Positions 45,243-59,300 of a stretch of DNA of 64,000 bases are shown here, piece by piece; the stretch's first letter is position 1, and every line of letters starts with the position of its first letter. A program made the translations under genes and the position numbers. Source of the stretch: Pegea sp. RAD2-039 (taxonomy: Eukaryota > Chordata > Thaliacea > Salpida > Salpidae); contig JAQGEQ010000322.1 of NCBI GenBank assembly GCA_034620365.1, forward strand, positions 1 to 64,000, read 5' to 3'. The notes under the pieces are model-generated. The model worked only from the letters and a program-made list of their open reading frames with translations, had not been told where the DNA came from and did not search any database.

Positions 45243-46302
45243 ATCAGATTTATCTCATCACATTCAAATAAACATTCACTGTCTTCTTAAACTAGTTTCA
45301 ATTGCTAAAAGTTACTTGTCAATCAAATATTTACAACTAAACTTGATGTCAATGTTTCAATCACTCTAATATAGCTGCTATTATTTTTTGTGAACACAAA
45401 TTATATTTGTCGAATAATCATATAAACTTCATAAATAATTTTGGAAATCTTATTTGTGATTTTTTTAACTATTTTTATCTTAAAGATGTTTAGATTTTAG
45501 AAATGAGTTTATAAAATAATAAATTTGAGTCGTTTACAAGGTTTAGTATTTTCTAAATCGTTCTGATCTAATAATTTATACAGAAATGATATGATAACAA
45601 GCGATTAATTCATTTTAGTCATTAAATTCAAAAAAACTTGAATTTTTGATGTGAAACTTAAACAAATGTTTACATTTAAACTTTGACTTGTTATTTTGTA
45701 CAACTTTTCAAAACAATAAAACTCTCAGAGTCCGCTCTCAACGAGTTTAGACAAAATTAATTTTTCATCTTTTTCAAGTTTTATAGATCTTCATTAAATT
45801 ACAAAATCTGGTTACAAAACTCTTTCCTTTAATTCTGTTAGATTTAAATAAGAAAATTTGCATTTCTGAATAAGAGGTTCACTTGACTTTGGAGTGGTAT
45901 TTCTCATGTTGATAAAAAATCTTGATAACTTTGCTCACATATTCGGTTCCACATATAATTGTGAATCCCTCTCTTCAGTAAAATACTTGAACAATCGATA
46001 TTGCATCCAGCAAACAGTGGCTTTGAAAACCTTTAGATTTAAATGCAGTCAAATGACGAAGAGTATAATAATTAACGCTGGTCTTTTTATTTTAAACATC
46101 TGTTTAACTTGTGGAAACAATTTTGCCAAACGATAAATGATCTACATTTTACACAGAATTAATCTCAAAAGGAACAAAAAACAATGAAAAAAGCAATATT
46201 GGTAAAATAAAACTTATTTAGTATAAATTAGTATGAAGAATTTGTTGGTAAATGAAATTTGAGATTTCATTTTTCAAATTATCAAAAATCAGTGATAGAT
46301 AG
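45243..46302. other. Intergenic region between convergent genes
   Basis: It contains the ATIC 3' flank and the 3' flank of the DHHC gene. The only recognisable content is the hAT transposase remnant at 45894-46136. Confidence 0.6.
45894..46136 (+). mobile_element. Decayed hAT-type transposase C-terminal fragment
   Basis: An 80-codon frame contains FGSTYNCESLSSVKYLNNRY. This resembles the C-terminal dimerisation region of domesticated and transposon hAT proteins (ZBED5, SCAND3 and EPM2AIP1 types), where FGSTYxCEQxFSxMKxxKSxxR is highly conserved. Downstream similarity fades quickly and no upstream catalytic part or BED finger is visible. The frame opens with a GTG, not an ATG. It is best read as a transposon relic, with a pseudogene of a domesticated copy as the alternative. 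Confidence 0.6.
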
Positions 46303-47893
46303 TTATGAATTTTTATCAACACCAATTGCTGGTTGAGATTTTTCAAAAGAAAGCCCATCTCCAGGTAATTTACTTGGTATTAAAGGACTAAGCCAGGCAA
46401 ATTTCCAGTTTGTACCTAACGCATTTTCTAAGTTTTTCTTCCACCCAAGATTATACTCAGAACCTTTATTATATCTATATTCATGTGTTGTGAGACCTCT
46501 GTTGGTGAAAGAAAATGTGTTTGATGAAAATAATTTCAAATATGACTTATTTTTTGCTAATTTTACAAAGTTTTTAAAGTACTAATAATTTTTAAGTCTC
46601 AACGTTTAAACTATCTACAAACAACTTACTTTAAAGTAGTTCTTGTGTGAAAAAAGAATATATATGAGATATAAATAAAAAACATAACAGTCAAAGAAAA
46701 TATTAGCATCATACAGAATTGTCCTTTGTTTATATATCCCATTAACCAACCCAGTCCAGGCAAAAACAGGACCACAGCTGTTTTGAAGCTAAAAAATACA
46801 AAATTATTAGAATTGGATAAATGTATTTCAAACTCAAAGAAAAAAACTTAATTTGGATCCATAAAAGACAACAAGAAAAGAGGTTTTGATTCATATATAT
46901 TGAAAGTCATTTGCTTTGTACAAATAAGTTAGTTTAAAATTTCAACAAATTACAAATAATTGTGATTCATTATTAGCAAATTACAACAAAAATTGTAAAT
47001 TGAAATCTTACTCGTAATTAGTATATGGGTGATAAAGATCATATGCAAATCCAGCATGTAGTACATTCACATACAAAGCAGCTAACCAAAAGTAAAAGTT
47101 CAATTGAATGAAATAACGTCTAGTGTTGTATCCAAGACAATTAAAACTCATTCTGCAATGGTGATCTTTTGCAAGCACACAAGTCTCACATCGAAAACAA
47201 TGGTGTGATCTGACATTTAGACTTTTGTTAAAAGTGTTTAAACTCATAAAAAACAATCTATGTTATCATAATCACAAAATTATTAAATCTAAAGTAAAAA
47301 ATTGTTTTTAACCAACTAGTCAAACATGAAAGTCAGCACATTTGAAATTACAGCTAACTTTAAAGATATTAAAAAAAAATTATATTTAGCCTAAAATTCT
47401 TAAATGTAAACACCAACCTAGGCGGGGCACTATGTTCACAAGACCAACAAAAGCTCCAGCCAGGTTCAATAGAGCTAGATAAAATTTGATTGCCAGAACC
47501 AGGCTCAGTTAATAAAAACAACCAATAAGCAATTAAGACATTGATTAATATCCATGTACCTGATAAATAAATTATATGATTAATAAACTACTAAAGCAAG
47601 TAAATTTTAAACTATTTTAAAAAAAAGCTTTTTTCAATTCATAAACATATAAAATAAATTGTCACTATTTAGGCAAAGTAATTAGTAGTCATTCACGGTG
47701 AGAAAACAAATTTCTTTCATTTACCTGTAATTGTATGTATAGTTTTTTGGTATGAAAAACTATCACCATAAGTAGCAGGTAATACATGTAAGAGCTCCAC
47801 AAAGTATACTAAAAATATCAAAACATGGGTGATTACACACCCAACTTTTTCATGAGTGCGTTTTAAAACCTTATACCTTTTTTTGAATGTCAT
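46303..47893 (-). CDS. DHHC-type palmitoyltransferase, ZDHHC24-like
   Basis: Five exons (47725-47893, 47418-47559, 47012-47221, 46630-46788, 46303-46498) give 291 residues; human ZDHHC24 is of similar size. Four hydrophobic segments are visible, two before and two after the cysteine-rich domain. That domain reads FCWSC, then VRSHHCFRCETC, then AKDHHCRMSFNCLG, so all zinc ligands and the catalytic Cys of DHHC are present. The DHHC box is followed by the TTxE motif (LTTHEY) and a C-terminal LGWKKNLENALG with SKLPGDGLSF, which I associate with the ZDHHC22/24 branch. It would S-acylate membrane-associated proteins at endomembranes. The Arg-Met after DHHC in place of the usual Pro-Trp also points to the 22/24 branch. 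Confidence 0.88.
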
Positions 47894-49570
47894 TTTATAA
47901 AGATTAAAAATTCTGTGAAGAATAATCAGAATTTAAAACTTGAGTATATTTACAAGCTAATTATTGAAGTTAATTGCAACATAAGTAATAGTAGCTTCTG
48001 GTTAAAGAAGAATAAAATATAAACAAAAGAAACATTACGTAAATATAATACAAAAAATAAAATACTCATGAAAAAATTACATGATGTAATTACAAACAAT
48101 GTTATGAATTGAGCAAATACATAATTGTCAACACACATTTAAGGAGTTGAAAGTTATTGTCAAGTTAAAAGTAAACAAAACAAAAAACTAATTGAAATAA
48201 ACAAATATGCATTTCAAAGCTGAACACAAAAAATATAAACTACTTTTTTAAATAAAATTTAAAAAAATATTTTTGTTTAAAAACTTTACAGTTAAATCAA
48301 TGCTAATTAATAATCAAGATTATTATAATAAGAATTAATATTTATATAATTATAATAGTATATTTAATATAGCATTATATTATAATTTTTATATTATTAT
48401 TCTATAGCATTACATTATATCTAATTTTGGAGAAATAAACCAACTGTAAGTTTTATATTATAAACCTAGGTTAAATATTTAAAAAATTAGTAGTTAGTTA
48501 ACTAAATAGATTATACTAACAACTGTTGCTTTAAAATATAAGAAACGAACAGCAAAAATTTAATGAAGTTATTCGTAAAACTAACAAAAAATGTTTAAAA
48601 TTTTACTAGTAATTAAATAGTATGTAAAAAAAAAAAAAAAAAACTTTGAATTTGAGTTGGTGACTTCGCCCAATCTAATAAACAATATTAACAATCTAAT
48701 AAACAATATTAACATTTCAAATTAAAAGCGATTAATTTGTGTTACACAATACGAAAAACGTTTTAATTTGAACGGTTTTCTTAATGATGTATAAAATCAA
48801 TAAGAGTTAATTTGGATTATTTACTTTAGCAAAAAATTATAACGCTTATTGTAACAATTATAGATGCTTTTGCAAATAGTATTTAAATCTAAATTGATGG
48901 ATACATAATAAAGCGTTTTCAAGTGATGATAGAATAATAATAGTAATGTTAGTTTTAAATTATTTATCTGAGTAGTAAAACTATCAATTTATTCTAAAAA
49001 AACGCGAAGATACCTTTTGTGAGTTTTTTTCTGGGCAGATTTTGAAAAATGATGATATTAATAACCCGTTTAGTTAAATAATTGATAGAAAAAAACAATT
49101 AATAAACAAGTTAGAGCTTGATTTAAACTTTATCAATGTAATTTTTATTTAAATAAAAATATATAATAGCTGCACTAAGTATTTTAGAAAGACTGATTCC
49201 TTATCAACATTAGCAATCAAACTTTATATTTATAATGCTATATCTATCATTTTTAAAGATATATTGTTATTTTGAATAATGATTATAGTTTTTTATGCAA
49301 AACTCTTATAATAAAAATAGTTTAAATATTTGTTTATCTATGTTTCTTTATAGTTATTACTAGAATTTAGAATACTTTACTTTTAACACTACAAAAATTA
49401 AATTATTCTTTTAATTCTGTCAGAAAATAAAAGAAAAAAAGTTAAATTAAAGTTTTTTTATTTTGTTCACATGACATAAACACTTTCGTTTTGTATTACA
49501 GTTAATACAGCGGTTAGATATCTTCAAAACTTTAGATTTGGAATAAATATATCGTGTAAATGGCTTTCGT
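47894..49570. other. Intergenic region, very AT-rich
   Basis: It lies upstream of the DHHC gene and downstream of the SEL1L3-like gene. It includes long A/T runs and a 17-A tract near 48629. No coding or RNA gene is recognised. Confidence 0.6.
48671..48712. repeat. 21-bp perfect tandem duplication
   Basis: The 21-mer beginning CAATCTAATAAACAATATTA occurs twice head to tail (48671-48691 and 48692-48712). It is non-coding, close to the poly-A tract. Confidence 0.9.
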
Positions 49571-52500
49571 TTAGTTTTCGACTACTTCTTCATAGCTTGT
49601 TGAAGTGTTATTTGATGTAGAAGGTTGATTCTCTATCCCGCTAAAACAGCAAAAAAAATAACTATGATTATAATTGAACAAAATATTTTACTACAAACCT
49701 TAATCGTGTAGAGCTTTCGGGGTCTTCAATTTCACTGTCTAAGGCCTGCTGTCGTGCAATATCACGTTTTCGTTTGTGATGTAGATATATCATTAGTATA
49801 GTTGTTAGTATTATAACAATTAGAGCGATCACCTACAAACGATAGTTCTAAGATAAAAGAATTTGCTAAATTATCTAGATAACTGTTGTTTGGGTTTACA
49901 ATAACTTTTCATGAAAATTGTAGAACCAATAACAAGCTAAGGGTTAAAGATCATATTTTGATATATTTGTGTTTTTAATCTTTATGTTGATTTACTTTGG
50001 CAATGTTTGGAGTTTCTCTCCATAAAATTTGAAGACGAAGTCTACTTAAAGCCATTAAGCAAGGAACTGATGAAGCTTCTTTCATATTTCCACTACATCT
50101 GAAGCAATTGAGCAAAGTGATTAGATAGGATCAACTTCCAACTCTCTTACAAGGAATAAAGTTGCAGAATCAAATCTTCTCTATTCGTTGAATTGATAAC
50201 AGGAAGTGCCAGCTCCTCCACGTTCTCATCGCTTATCTCTCTTTTGTGGCGTTCAAGTAAAGATGCAACATTGAAAATCGCCTTCAAAATTACATTTCAT
50301 TAATTTTTCAAGAGTTTTTAGTTTAATAAAACATTAAAAGAATAATTGCCGAAAAGTCCTGTGTGGAACATTTTGAGTAAAAGATCTTATTAAAAGCAAA
50401 CTTTTAGAATCTTTGATAAAGTCTAATTTCAATTTTTCAACAATAACTGACATGACTGTGGTTCCAAGCTGCCGCCTTGCCATAAAACGAAAGAGCTTTT
50501 AACAGACTTGTTTCATTTCCGTGTCCATAGTAATAGTAATCTCCCATCTTATTTAAAGCTACAACACACAAATAAGTAGACCTTCTGATGGTTCTTCTGG
50601 TAGCTTTACCGACTTACCATGTGGATGAGGTCTAAGACTATTTGCACTTTCATTCCAAAACCTCCAAACACATTCAGTTTCAAAAGCATCTTCAATAAAT
50701 TCCTATAAACAAATCCTCACTACTTATCAAATATTTAAAATGTTTCGTTGCAATAATAAACCTACAGATTTATACATTTTCAAAGTAACTTATAAAACCT
50801 TATTTTCTTCACAAAGAAAGGCTGTATTAAACGAAGCAACTTCAAATCCAGTCTCTGCTACAGACATGTACAAGAAAAGTGATTTAGCCCTACAAGTAGC
50901 ACACTGTTACTTGATGTTTGTAAACTTTAAAATATTACCATTGATGTTTTCTAAATGCTTGCAAAGCTTGACGAATAATTTCACCCATAACAGGGTTTTT
51001 ATCAGACAGAAATTTCGCCCACCTTGTGTTTAAAACATTGATTTGTAGTTAAATATTTAAAACGCATGATTAGTTTTTAGAAAACTGTAAAAATAGTTTA
51101 AAAAAAGCTTACTGTAACGCGATGTAAGTGTTTGCTGGAAGAAAATCTTTGATTCCTATACTATAGAAATAAGCGACTTGCAAACAAGATTCCACGTGGC
51201 CCCTTGTAGCTGCTCTGTAATATTTCAGAAACGATTTTTTCTGTAACAAAATCGATAGTTGGAAAAACTTAAAACTGACTGCTAAGTAAATACCAAATTT
51301 CTTCCTTCAGGATGTTTCCCTGTATGAAAAAGATGTCCAAGATTATATGCAGCATCAGGACTTCCTAGCTGATCTGATTTTTCAAAGTACTCTACTGCTT
51401 TTGTGAGGTTGACTTTTTTAACTGAGTAGTACCTACCAGAAATTACCTCAAATTTGTAACAAACCTAACAAGTTATTACTTACCATCCTAATGTATTAAA
51501 AGCACCTGGACTATTCTTTTCAGCTGCAAGTTTTAAAAGTCCAATTCCTTTTTCTACATTTTCCTCTGTTCCATGACCCTATTAAGGTTGATTCATTATT
51601 ATACTTTGAAATAAACTTTCTACAGAATGTTACTTTACATGGCAGTAAATGAAAGATACGCTCCAACTAACTAGAGGGTTGTAATAAATTTGAATAGTAT
51701 GATAAAAGATTAAGAATCAATTTATTAATATACATTGCAATAGAATGAAATTGTATAATAGAATGTTATGATACAACATAGATAAGTTTGAAAGAAAAAC
51801 GACTCGCAGTAGGAAAAGTAAGTTTTGATTACAACTGCTTGCTTATTGTGTATTTCTAGTTAGTGGTTAGTTAGCTAGTGATACAGTATTTTTCAAATGT
51901 GTTAAATGAAAGAAAGCTTTGTTAAAGAGTTTCTATAATTCAATAAATAGATGTTTGTCATTAAATGTTTTAATATCATACCAAAAAAAACTACTTAATA
52001 AAATATATAAAAAAAACTATCAATTTTTTAGTTTAGAAAAGTTTAAAAGATAATTTTTTCTTCCAATTTACAATCCTTAATTAATAAATTCAATGAATTG
52101 AAGTCATTCATACCTTAACTAATACTACTCCATAATCGTATAAAGCTTCTGGATCACCTGTACTTGCGGCTTTCTCATAATATTTAAAAGCTTCTTGAAG
52201 ATTACGTTGAAGACCTTGTTGACCCCAATACAAAAGTCTCCCCATATTTCGCTGAACATAAAATGAAGTTTCAACTTTACAAATTAGTTTTGTTGTTTCA
52301 ATATTTTAAAATTTGAAACACAAACTTGCGCTGAATGGACTCCTTTTGTGGCTTGTAATTTGAGCCACTCAAAAAGATCTTCATCTTTATCTAATTGTGC
52401 TTTCATTTGAGTTTCATCAGTTAATCTAACAGTATTTACAGATGTCTACAACCAAAACAAATATTGAAATGATTAAGTTATATTAGGAATAGAGAAGAAG

Positions 52501-55500
52501 TAATGTATAAAATTCAAACAAATTATTCATCAAAGCCGTTAAATAAGTTATCAATTTAATTCAAACTAAACCATAATTTTTCTTTTTGAAAGTATGTACC
52601 ATTTTTTCGGAATGTTCCAACAAATCTTTTTGTGTTTTGTGAGCAGAGTTAAGGAAGTAATCTACAAAAACATTATTATGACTTCAAATAAATACTTTCA
52701 AGGAAACTTCAGTTTTTGTTACACTTCCGTATTTTAGTTTTATATATTCATAGTTAAACTAACATCCTTACAGAGTTACTCAAAACTCTTTGCATTATTT
52801 TAAGACTTTTGTTGAAATATTAAAACAAATACTAATATAAATACTCTTCAAGCCTCGATCAGCTCATACTATTTATACTTTTATAATTATAAGGACCTCA
52901 GTTACAGGGGTTTTGACTTATTTTGCAATACTATCTTAAAACTAGTTTAAAAAATCAATCAACACAAATGATTAACTGTGAAATGAAATACTTTAAACAT
53001 TGGATTTGATTGAATATATAAAACAATGAGAAAATTAATGATGAATATCACAAAAACGTCTTATTATTATAAACATAGAACGTTAGTTAGTGACGTTTTG
53101 GTTATTTAATATTTGAACTTACAAATAGAGTAGTCATCAGATTGGGGGAAGCCGTTGATACCCATAAAATGATGGTAACCTAAAGTCTTGATACACAAGC
53201 GATCGTTTAATCTTGCTCCACTAAGTAAATGATACCGGGCCTATTGTGCATAAAGCAAAGTAGAAAGTTTCAAAAGTTTGAAATTTAATTTTTAATAATA
53301 ATAGAAATTTGACATAAATTTTTTTTTTAATTCTTCACTAACTTACTTTGTTCATGTTTCGTGTGAGGCCAATTCCATTTTTATAAACTACATACAAGTA
53401 ATAATGAGCTAAAGGGTGTCCTAACAAAGCAGCTTGCTTTAATAAACCTAAATGTTTCTCAAACTCTTTAAAATGATTCATTTTTTCCTGTTAATATAAA
53501 TTGTTATCAGATTAAAAGATACTCCATATAGATTATGGCTTACTAAAGAGTGTAGAAAAGCATTCATTAAAGTTTCTGTTGTTCTGTCTTCCAAACTTTT
53601 ACTAGATAAGTTCCCAGGTAACTCTTTTATAATTTCGTCTAACTTTGAAAATCTTGGGTCTCTAGAGCAATGTTTGTACAAGTCTTGTACTGATAATATA
53701 GAAACTTACATTGATGTTGGTGGCTGTTTAAGTTCACATACACCATCAAGTTTTTGATTTTTACTATATTTTCCAGATATCACTTCCAAGAAATAAGGTT
53801 TGCTGGTTCCTGGTTTTAATAATTTCATTTAATTTTATTAAGGCTAAAAAAGTTTTCGTTTAAAACTAGTTTAATCCAGCAAACTTTGCCAGCTATAGAT
53901 AATCTTTATTTTAAAAGTTAATTTTGATGTTTAATACTTGTGTAAGTTTTGTTTGAAAGTATAACTTAAAAGAATGAATAAAAAGTTTGAAATCTACCAA
54001 GAAGCTGATTATTTCTGTTATGATGTAAATTGTAGCTTTTCTTCACAATTTTCTTCATTGTATTTTCCCGTTGAAAGTTTGTTGCTAAGCTTTTCCATAA
54101 ACGCATTTTTGGCAAAATCTGAAACAGTCTAGTGTTTAACTCTCACAAACAAATTATCCGAAGAAGTTTACTGTATTCTCAGAAGACACAATTTTATTTC
54201 TACAGATTTTTGCTTGAGATATAATTCCATCTACATTCTTACAGAACAATGAGCCACCAACTATCAGGTACCCATCATCATATACAAATTTCAATGAACT
54301 TCCAAATCTTTAAAGAAATGTGGTTTTGTACAGGTTTTGCACCAAGTATGATTACAATAAAAATGCTTTATGACTTTATTCTTTAGATAATTCAAAGATA
54401 ATTGTTTTATAATCAGTTGAATTAAACTTTGAGCTGATTGGTAACTTACAATGCAGAAAAGGTTTTCTGTTTCTTAAAGTTCTCTCCATAATTTATTGTA
54501 ATATTAATCTGCAACAAAAACGTTATTTCAATTGCTACTGTCAAATACATTCAACATAAAATTCAAATTTTCTAGATTTATTTGGATCAAACAAATTATT
54601 AAAGTAATTTAAAAACTGTTTTTAGTAAACTTTTAACTTACTTGAGTATTTGCTTGCTTCAGTTCAAATTTAACCCATTTTCTTATGGGTACCGAGAAAG
54701 GTGTTATATGGGCGAACGTTTTGTTGTTTAATGCTTTCATTTGAACTTGAATTTGCCCTTAAAAGCCATTTATTAAAAAGACCATTAAAGTATTTCAAAT
54801 TAAAGTAGTTTGAAAGCATTCCAGTTTTTAAATTTTAAATAGAATTTTATAGTTGTAATAATTTCAAACTTTACCTAGCTTGTTAATAAGTACAACAGGG
54901 TTTTCAAGATTATCATTATCACTTATATGTTGAACCAAACTGCACATTTCATTCGTCTTACACCAGGACATAAGATAAAACGTCGAAGTAAAAGTTAATC
55001 TGAAATTAGAGAGATTAATTGATGAGAAATATATTTCAAGAATTTTTCAACCTTATCTTTTTCAACTTTGCTGCTTCATCCCATTTTGGATTTCGATAAG
55101 GAGGAAATATTTTGACAACACCGTAGGGTTCTTCAGCCATAATTATTGGGTAGTTGATGACAGAAATACATTCTAAAAAGTAATTTCTTTAAAAACACAT
55201 TCGAAAAATGTTTTATTTTCCAAACCTTCATCATGAAGTGATTGAAGATTATTTTCTTTAAACTGTTTATCAAGAATTTTATATTGCCATGAAAAGCACT
55301 TATCTGGGTTTCCTCTCTTACTCGGTTCTGGTATTTTCAAACTACTTTTCAACTTGACGTTTGCCCTTTAGAGATATTCAGCTAAGCTAAAATTCAATTT
55401 GTTTGACTTTCACCTTTCAAATAGAAGGTGATAAAGGTGCCGAGGCCCAATATCTTTTCTTTGTTTTTGAACAATTAACCAAAAGTCATAGTCAATCAAC

Positions 55501-56390
55501 ATAGCCTTTAAAAACCACAAAAATTTTTATATTTCAGTAATTTAGATTGCTTTCATCTCACTTTTATTTGGATGTTGTTTAATGAAGATACCTCAGGCAT
55601 TATTATGCTTGGTCGTTGAGTATATTTTCTTGGAAAATGAAGATGACCTTGTTGCTTCGTCGCGTAATCTTCATAGTTAGGAAAACAGGTCGTTTTGAAT
55701 TTACTGATTATTTTAGGATCATATTTTAAAAAAGGATTTGTAGAGTTCCTAAATAAATTATCTTCATCGATATAACCATCAACAAATATTATTATAAGAC
55801 TCTTTTTCTTGCAATTGAAAGCAATCTAAGAACCAATCAGAAGTTTAGTAAGATTAGAAAAGAAATAATAAGTTTTTTACTGTAAATTCATAATTCGCTT
55901 TCAGCTCCATTGGAAAATTGGATAGCGTAATAAATTCGTCAATTTTTCTTTTAGGTCGATGTACACGGACGTCATAGGCAGGGAGTTGAAATCCTGTATA
56001 TCCTCTTCGTAGCTCTCTTTCGGTTATAACTACATCTTGAGCAAAGAAGTCATTCACGTAATATCCTTCCTGAAAACAAATTGAAGTCAAATTACCACTT
56101 GAAAATTTATTATGTAAAAAATATTTGTTATTTTGTAATTAATTCTTTTATTTAGATTTGTTTTGCATCAGTTAAAAACTTTTGTACGAAATCAAGTTGA
56201 ATCTGAACAAGCTTTTCAATTGATTAGTAATATGTTTCAAGTGTTCAAATCTTTTGTATGTTAGCTTCATATTTTATATTTCCGTTCAAATACATTTTAA
56301 TAAAGCAGTAAAACATTATCTGGCTTTTCTAAAACTCACCAAACTACAGAGGTGTAGACAAAAAAAAATAAATATTAAAATCTTCTTCAT
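49571..56390 (-). CDS. SEL1L3: SEL1L3-like single-pass membrane protein with Sel1 repeats
   Basis: Twenty-nine exons join to about 1,110 residues (human SEL1L3 1,132). Exon 1 (56340-56390) encodes a signal peptide (MKKILIFIFFCLHLCS). The N-terminal third resembles the SEL1L3 ectodomain: TFYLMSWCKTNEMCSL with the paired cysteines, then GYLIVGGSLFCKNVDGI, a LamG-like fold. From about 53500 down to 50450 come Sel1 repeats (AxxLGxxxxxG patterns, for example PEALYDYGVVLVKGHG, PDAAYNLGHLF, ALNKMGDYYYYG). A transmembrane helix (VIALIVIILTTILMIYL) lies in the exon at 49701-49832, followed by a basic stop-transfer HHKRKR and a short cytosolic tail ending EEVVEN. Frame is maintained throughout. One 48-nt intron (53662-53709) is required to keep it. 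The function of SEL1L3 is poorly known; Sel1 repeats suggest a protein scaffold in the secretory or ER pathway. Confidence 0.9.
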
Positions 56391-59300
56391 ATCTATTTCG
56401 TTGGCTTATAACATTTTCTAATCACAAATAGAGTTTTCTGCAAAAACGATTTTTATTAAGTACAAATTAAAAGTTTTAAAAATTTCAAGCTGTTTCTTGT
56501 TTAGTAATCGTATGTTGAAAAATTTTACAAGTTGGAAATATTTTGATAAACAGCTGGTATCAACACGTTCTAAGAAATTTGTGAGATTTAGAAATTACAA
56601 ATTTTATAAATTACTAAAACGTTTGTGTTAACATCATAAATGCTGCTGAAGTTTTTCAACTTAAACAAAGAGATAAAATCTCAATTTATAAAACTACACT
56701 TTTATAAACTAAAATAGAAGTTTTTATCTATTTTGGAATTCTAGTGTACATACGAAAAAATATTCTTTTCAAACATTCAAAACTTTCTATTGTTAATTCT
56801 TCACAAACATAACTTTTGTAAAAACAAAATTTTGCTAATTCTACATCTAGAGCAGATACATTTTTCTATTTTTCGTGTTGTACATACGTGTATGTGACCC
56901 ACTTGAAATTTTCAGCTCAGCAGTGTCACCAATGAAATAATTTAAATATTATTTACTTCAAAAAAATTTTATAAATTTATTAAAATATTATTTTTTTTTA
57001 TGAAGTAATTCAAATAATTTTTGATATGAAAATTTTGTAAATTATAAAAACATTTTTTACTTCGTTTTGATTTTTTTATTTGCTAATGCAGATCTGAATG
57101 ATCTTAATCTTTCATGGTTTTAAAAATGTCAAAAATATATTAAAAGACTTTTTATGTTATATATTATATATATAGCGATAGTATTATGACAAAAATTATT
57201 TTTAAATGATTCAGTTGTCAATCGATTGTTTTAAAGTTTTAATTAATTTAAATTTACCTTTTAGCTCGAAAAATCATATTCACAAAAAATAATGGTTTTT
57301 AGGATAGTAATAGTATTAGACTAACTGATTCTTGAAAAACCAAACAGTCAGCTTTTGTGTATTTATATTCTTTATTTTTTAAACTATTAGAGTGTCTTAC
57401 AAAAATGTTCTTTAAATAATTTTAAGTTTCTTTTTACCTTAGCTAAATTTCAAAAATATAATCTTTTGTTTTTTGCCATATTTTCTGTGACTCTTATTTT
57501 GACTTGAGCTCAGCACTCATTTACACCAACACTCGTTTGCATATACACCAACACTCGAGAAGTTTTTTACATTTTCTTCACTATATTTTTAGTGTGGAAG
57601 GAATACACTTTAACATTAAATAAAAACGAAAATAAAGATAATTAATTTGAACAGAAAGAATTTTAAGACTTAAAGCTTTTGTAAAAATAATTAAATATTG
57701 TAAAAGTTTATTCGAATTCTAAAATAGTCATTTCATTGAATAAATACTTTTTTTTCTATTTGAAAAAGATAACTTTGAAAATGTAATTGTTTTAATTTGA
57801 AGCATATAAATTTCTTCTTGTACGATTTGATTGTAAGCATTAACTAACAGCTGTTGAAAGATTTATGGTAGAAAATTGTATCAGTATCAAGCTTTTTTAA
57901 ATTATTCTGACTTTGCTTATTTTTAAATATTGTAAATTTGTCATTTTGATTTAAATTAAAGAATTCATCGAAAGTTTTTCCTGTTTTTATTTTAATGATT
58001 TTTGATTAAAGAAACAAGATATTGTTATGAAAGTATAAACTTGACTATCAATATCAAACAGTTAACCCTCCTAAGTTAACCGGGCGGCGACCAGCTATTC
58101 AATTGTTGAAGACAATTTGCAAGTCAAAATAACAAATAAATCTTTTTTAATAAAAAAATAGTTTTTAAGATAAATTTATTGCTGTTATAAAAAACAAACT
58201 CTCATAAAATCACTTTTATCTTATTTTTTTCAATACTTTGTAATGTTTGAACAAGTTTTGGTTTGATTGAAATTTCTGTATATATTAAGTCTTATGAGGA
58301 TATTTTCATGAACAACAATGTATCGTTAATTATTAACTTTATACGCAGAGTTCTTTAAAGTTTTCTTGTAAAAGTAAAATAAATTTATGTAAGAAAAATT
58401 AACAGGTTTACTTTGCAAACCAGTTTTTTGTTTTAAATTCTGATTTTTCAAATATCATCTCCAGTTATTCAGTTATATTGATAGAAAGTTTAATATTTAC
58501 TTAAAAAAATTTCTGATACTATTTTGTACTTTGTAAAACTTTTCAAGCTAATTGCAGAAGTTTTAAGTGACTGTAATTGAAAATAGTTGTACAAGTTAGG
58601 AAAGAAAAAACAGTAAAAATTATTTTTGTATATATTTAGTTGTAAACATTGAAGAAAAATTAAAATGGAAACAAATTAAGTAAATATGTTTGTAGTTAGA
58701 TAGTAGTAAATAGTTTGTTAGATTAAAAAGCTTTCAATTTTTTTCTTTCAAATATTTATTTAAACTTATTATAACTTTTGTCCAAATTAAAATCACATTT
58801 TTGTAGCTTTATTTAAATTTGAAAATATCGGCATCTTATTCTTTATGATATTTTTTAGCTTTCAGATGTTATAAAATTGTATTTTTAACATAATTAACCA
58901 CAAATTAAGTAACAACAAAGAACGTATACTGAAAAAAAATTCTGTTATTTGACATCTCATTAATATTTAATTACTTTAAAAAAAATAATAATAAAAACTA
59001 CTTTTTTTGTGAAAACATTTTCCGCTAAAATCTTAATTTTTAGTAACAACATTGTTTGAAAAAGTTCAAAAAACTTTAAAAATAACTTCACTTGGTAAAA
59101 CTGTTTACAACAAAAGTCAAATTCAAGTATTTCCATCCTAAAGTTATAAAATATAATGAAGATTCATCAAATACTACAAAACATTTGGTAAATATTGAAA
59201 GCATCTTTTATTTTTTCAACACTTTATCAATTTTAAAGTTTCTCATTTTTAATAATAAGAAGAAATAAAAAATTCTTTCAGTAAAACTCATTGAGACTCA

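Noticed and set aside
47950..48138. 62-codon hydrophobic minus-strand frame upstream of the DHHC gene
   Set aside because: It is separated by stops from the DHHC start at 47893, has no conserved motif, and its composition is what AT-rich DNA produces.
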